64,000 nucleotides of DNA from Solimonas_A sp052035235 (lineage in GTDB: Bacteria; Pseudomonadota; Gammaproteobacteria; Nevskiales; Nevskiaceae), in NCBI GenBank assembly GCA_052035235.1, contig JBPOHT010000007.1:1-64000 (forward strand), given 5' to 3'. The position numbers and the translations under genes are program-made. Positions 60,731-64,000 of this stretch are shown piece by piece. Position 1 is the stretch's first letter, and each line of letters opens with the position of its first letter. The notes beneath the pieces were generated by a model. The model did not search any database and was not told the origin of the DNA. It saw only the letters and a program-made list of their open reading frames with translations.

Positions 60731-63208
60731 ATGTCGATTCTCTCCGTTGTACTGGCCGCGCTGCTGGCGGCCTGGGTCCTGGCCTATGTCGGTGCCCCGC
60801 TGCTGGTCTGGACGCTCGGTGCCGGGTTGCTGCTGCTGGCGCTCAAGGCCGTGGGCGCACTCGGCGCCACCGCGTTCGCGGTATCGGCGGCCGTGTTCCT
60901 GGTGCTGGCGGTCCTGCTCAATGTGCGCCCCCTGCGCCGTGCGGTGCTCACCGGCCCGATCTTCGGCGTGTTCAAGAAGGTGCTGCCGGAGATGTCGTCC
61001 ACCGAGCGCGAGGCGCTGGAGGCCGGCGATACCTGGTGGGAGGCGGATCTCTTCCGCGGCCGCCCGGCCTGGAACAAGCTGCTGGAGTTCAAGTACACCG
61101 CGCTCACCCCGCAGGAACAGTCCTTCCTCGACAACGAGTGCGAAGAGCTGTGCAAGCTCTGCGATGACTGGAAGATCGAGTTCGAGGACAAGGACCTGCC
61201 GCCGCAGGTCTGGGCCTACATCCGCGAGAAGAAGTTCTTCTCGATGCTGATCAAGAAGGAATACGGTGGCCTGGGCTTTTCCGCCAACGCGCAGTCGGCG
61301 GTGGTGACCAAGCTGGCGACCAAGTCGATCACCATGGCGGTGACGGTTATGGTGCCCAACTCCCTGGGCCCCGGCGAACTGCTGATGCACTACGGCACCG
61401 ACGAGCAGAAGCAGCAGTGGCTGCCCGGCCTGGTGTCCGGCAAGGAGATTCCCTGCTTCGGTCTCACCGGCCCCGAGGTCGGCTCCGACGCCACCGCGAT
61501 GCCGGACCTCGGCACGGTCTGCTACGGCCAGCACGAGGGCAAGAAGGTGCTGGGCATCCGCCTGGACTTCTCCAAGCGCTACATCACGCTGGCGCCCATC
61601 GCCACGGTAGTCGGCCTGGCCTTCAAGCTGCGCGATCCGGAGGGTCTGCTCGGCGACAAGGCCAAGGCCGACTACGGCATCACCTGCGCGCTGATCCCGG
61701 CGAAGCATGAAGGCATGGAGATCGGCCGCCGCCACTACCCGGGCGCGGCCTTCCACAACGGCACGATCCATGGCCGTGGTGTGTTCATCCCGGTGGACTG
61801 GATCATCGGCGGCCCCGCCATGGCCGGCAAGGGCTGGCGCATGCTGGTGGAATGCCTGTCGGCCGGGCGCGGCATCTCGCTGCCGGCGCTCGGCACGGCG
61901 GCGGGGCAGAGTGCCTACCGCATGACCGGCGTCTACGGCCGCTTCCGCCGCCAGTTCAAGGTGGCGGTGGGCAAGTTCGAGGGCGTGCAGGAGGCCACCG
62001 GGCGCATCGCCGGCTACGCCTACACGCTGGAGGCCATGCGCGTGCTCACCGCCTCGGCGGTGGACCATTGCGCGCCGTCGGTGGTCACCGCCATCGCCAA
62101 GTACCACATGACCGAGCTGATGCGGAAGATCGTCTCCGACGGCATGGACGTGATGGCCGGCAAGGCGATCCAGCAGGGCCCGCGCAACTTCATGGCCACC
62201 GCCTACAAGGCGGCGCCGGTGGCGATCACCGTGGAAGGCGCCAACATCCTGACCCGTAACCTGATGATCTTCGGGCAGGGCGCCATCCGCTGCCACGAGT
62301 ACGTGTTCCCGGAGATGGAGGCGGCGCGCGACGACGACCTGCCGAAGTTCGACCAGCTGCTGTTCGGCCACGTCGGCTTTTCCATCAACCGCGCCGTGCG
62401 CGCCTTCACGCTGGGCCTCACCGGCGCGCGCCTGGCGTCCTCGCCGGTGTCCGGCGAGATGGCGCCGTACTTCCGCCGCATGGAGCGCTACTCGGCGAGC
62501 CTGGCCTTCTGCTCCGACCTGACCATGGGTGTGCTGGGCGGCAAGCTGAAGTTCATGGAGCGCCTGTCGGCGCGCCTGGGCGACGTGCTGAGCCAGCTGT
62601 ACATCGCCTCCGCGGTGGCCAAGTTCTACCTCGAGGGCAGCAAGTCCGAGGCGGAGCTGGCGCATGCGCGCTGGGCGCTGGACCATGCCATGCACGAGAT
62701 CGCCAAGGCCTTCGAGGGCTTCATCGACAACTTCCCGGTGGCCTGGGCGCGTGGCGTGATGCGCCTGGTGGTGTTCCCGCTGGGCAATCGCGTGAAGCCG
62801 GTCAGCGACCGCCTCAACGCCGAGGTGGCCGACATGATCCTGGAGCCCAGCGACGTGCGCGAGCGCCTGTCCTGGCTGGTGTTCAAGAACGGCGGCGTGC
62901 ACGACCCGGTCGGCCGCATGGAGCATGCCTGGGAGATCGCGCTGCGCAGCGAGGCCGCGTACCTGAAGTACTACAAGCACGCCAACCGCGGCGAGCTGGC
63001 CGGCGACACCGTGGCGGACCGCCTCAAGGACGCCGTCACGCGCAACCTCCTGTCGCGCGAGGAGGCCGACCAGGCCGCCGAGTACGACCGTGTGCGCTTT
63101 GACGTGATCCTGACCGATGATTTCAGCAAGGAATACATCGCCGGCAACTACGCGGCGGAGCGGGCGGACGTGATTGAGTTGTCGGCGGCGCGAGCGAAGC
63201 TGGCTTGA
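60731..63208 (+). CDS. fadE: Acyl-CoA dehydrogenase FadE (YafH type)
   Basis: 825 aa, close to E. coli FadE (814). N-terminal hydrophobic helices (LAALLAAWVLAYVGAPLLVW) anchor it to the membrane; the ACAD core has EYGGLGFSANAQSAVVTKLA, GLTGPEVGSDATAMPD, RGISLPALGTAAGQSAYRMT and VEGANILTRNLMIFGQGAIR; a C-terminal DUF1974 part ends with DDFSKEYIAGNY. It does the first step of beta-oxidation. Ribosome site AAGGAGGT is ideal. ATG at 60,731. Confidence 0.96.
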   Translation: MSILSVVLAALLAAWVLAYVGAPLLVWTLGAGLLLLALKAVGALGATAFAVSAAVFLVLAVLLNVRPLRRAVLTGPIFGVFKKVLPEMSSTEREALEAGDTWWEADLFRGRPAWNKLLEFKYTALTPQEQSFLDNECEELCKLCDDWKIEFEDKDLPPQVWAYIREKKFFSMLIKKEYGGLGFSANAQSAVVTKLATKSITMAVTVMVPNSLGPGELLMHYGTDEQKQQWLPGLVSGKEIPCFGLTGPEVGSDATAMPDLGTVCYGQHEGKKVLGIRLDFSKRYITLAPIATVVGLAFKLRDPEGLLGDKAKADYGITCALIPAKHEGMEIGRRHYPGAAFHNGTIHGRGVFIPVDWIIGGPAMAGKGWRMLVECLSAGRGISLPALGTAAGQSAYRMTGVYGRFRRQFKVAVGKFEGVQEATGRIAGYAYTLEAMRVLTASAVDHCAPSVVTAIAKYHMTELMRKIVSDGMDVMAGKAIQQGPRNFMATAYKAAPVAITVEGANILTRNLMIFGQGAIRCHEYVFPEMEAARDDDLPKFDQLLFGHVGFSINRAVRAFTLGLTGARLASSPVSGEMAPYFRRMERYSASLAFCSDLTMGVLGGKLKFMERLSARLGDVLSQLYIASAVAKFYLEGSKSEAELAHARWALDHAMHEIAKAFEGFIDNFPVAWARGVMRLVVFPLGNRVKPVSDRLNAEVADMILEPSDVRERLSWLVFKNGGVHDPVGRMEHAWEIALRSEAAYLKYYKHANRGELAGDTVADRLKDAVTRNLLSREEADQAAEYDRVRFDVILTDDFSKEYIAGNYAAERADVIELSAARAKLA

Positions 63209-63221
63209 ATTGACAAACCGT

Positions 63222-63352
63222 CTTGCCTCTCCCTCCGGGAGAGGTCGCGCGTGGCGCGGGTGAGGGACGCCTTCTCCGCGAGCAGTGCCGCTCGTTGAAA
63301 GTGCGTCCCTCACCCACAGCCCCTCTCCCGGAGGGAGAGGGGAGGTGGCGTT
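63222..63352. repeat. REPIN-like doublet after fadE
   Basis: CCTCTCCC-TC-CGGGAGAGG near 63,226-63,245 and CCCTCTCCC-GGA-GGGAGAGGG near 63,323-63,344 are joined by an inner inverted pair GGGTGAGGGACGC / GCGTCCCTCACCC. Mirror-image layout as at 5262-5535 and 15,053-15,190. Confidence 0.75.
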
Positions 63353-63410
63353 TCTTTTGTCATCCCGATTGGCGAAGATGGGCCATCTCCTCATCGCGAC
63401 TCTCCCAGCC

Positions 63411-64000
63411 ATGACCGACCCGATCCTGATCGGCAAGGGCGACGACACGCCCCAGTTCCTGCTGCCGGCCTATGCCAACCGCCATGGCCTGATCGCCGGC
63501 GCCACCGGCACCGGCAAGACCATCACCCTGCAGGGCCTGGCGGAGGGTTTCGCCGACATCGGCGTGCCGGTGTTCGCGGCCGACATCAAGGGCGATCTCT
63601 CCGGCATCGCCGCGGCGGGCGAGGCCAAGCCCAAGCTGGTCGAGCGTGCCGCGCAGATCGGCCTGACGGGTTATGCGCCGCAGAACTACCCCACGGTGTT
63701 CTGGGATGTATTCGGGGTCTCGGGCCACCCGGTGCGCGCCACCATCTCCGACATGGGGCCGACGCTGCTGTCGCGCCTGCTGGACCTGTCCGACGTGCAG
63801 GAGGCCGTGCTGTCGCTAACCTTCAAGTACTGCGACGAACAGGGCCTGCTGCTGCTGGACTTCAAGGACCTGCGCAGCGCGCTGATGCACGTGGCCGACA
63901 ACGCCAAGGCCCTGGGCACCGAATACGGCCTGGTCAGCAAGGCTTCGGTCGGGGCCATCCAGCGCGCGCTGATCCAGCTGGAGCAGGACGGCGCGGAGGC
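63411..64000 (+). CDS. HerA-like DUF853 ATPase (YjgR type), N-terminal part
   Basis: At least 196 aa; continues past the window end. The start MTDPILIGKGDDTPQFLLPA is typical of DUF853 proteins, followed by Walker A (HGLIAGATGTGKTITLQGLA) and FAADIKGDLSGIAAAGEAKP. The family is a HerA/FtsK-type helicase-like ATPase of unclear role. Unrelated to the viral ATPase beyond the superfamily. Confidence 0.9.
   Translation, partial: MTDPILIGKGDDTPQFLLPAYANRHGLIAGATGTGKTITLQGLAEGFADIGVPVFAADIKGDLSGIAAAGEAKPKLVERAAQIGLTGYAPQNYPTVFWDVFGVSGHPVRATISDMGPTLLSRLLDLSDVQEAVLSLTFKYCDEQGLLLLDFKDLRSALMHVADNAKALGTEYGLVSKASVGAIQRALIQLEQDGAE

Overview
The window is about 64 kb of GC-rich chromosomal DNA from a gammaproteobacterium. 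Gene content suggests a Nevskiales/Xanthomonadales-like host, but no 16S or core marker was read, so this is inference. The clues are YbhN/ClsB/YbhP homologues, RF3 and Tex, a large FadE, a DesT/FabR-type regulator beside a desaturase and its reductase, and many REP-type hairpins between genes.

Left host arm (1-27.5 kb). An EmrAB-TolC-type efflux system has its TetR regulator divergent from emrAB. Then come two alpha/beta hydrolases (one PhaC-like with a Cys lipase box), a phospholipid group (ybhN, a YbhP-like nuclease/phosphatase, clsB), a Na+/H+ antiporter and tex. The tex leader contains a strong sigma70-type promoter followed exactly at its expected +1 by an 87-nt two-stem structured RNA. 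Next are the desaturase/reductase/TetR unit, a periplasmic molybdenum hydroxylase with its maturation genes (iorAB-like, xdhC, mocA), a LOG protein, a GST, a lipoprotein, and a LuxR-type regulator fused to an apparently catalytically dead alpha/beta hydrolase.

Integrated element (27,563-39,267). An 11.7-kb prophage sits in the tRNA-Ile2(CAU) gene, bounded by a 17-bp identical core inside a 45-bp imperfect repeat. It has no tail, portal or large-terminase genes. It encodes a 276-aa capsid protein that resembles the double-jelly-roll P2 of phage PM2, an FtsK/HerA (P9-like) packaging ATPase, a membrane-anchored transglycosylase, a large beta-rich spike candidate and at least eight small single-TM proteins, four of them 33-59 aa. 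This is the content of a tailless, membrane-containing corticovirus-like virus. Replication seems plasmid-like: a winged-helix Rep and an origin region with two 12-bp iterons 22 bp apart, DnaA-box-like sites, an AT-rich tract and four tight hairpins. A repressor with a candidate operator controls the right end; its reading frame ends inside the tRNA/att site.

Right host arm (39.3-64 kb). A diguanylate cyclase lies below a perfect CRP-type site. An AraC regulator is divergent from a four-gene HvfX-HvfA-HvfB-HvfC operon, a copper-associated RiPP system whose precursor carries six EGKCG motifs and one EAKCG. Then follow an NTE-type patatin phospholipase, a YdbH-like AsmA-family protein with a DUF1318 lipoprotein, a peptide transporter, a K+/H+ antiporter, an MFS exporter, prfC, two OmpA-family proteins, and a TetR-fadE operon whose operators are two 14-bp palindromes. 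The window ends inside a HerA-like ATPase gene.

REP/REPIN-like hairpins and one 139-bp repeat (present at 1-139 and inverted at 48,998-49,136) occupy most of the intergenic space.
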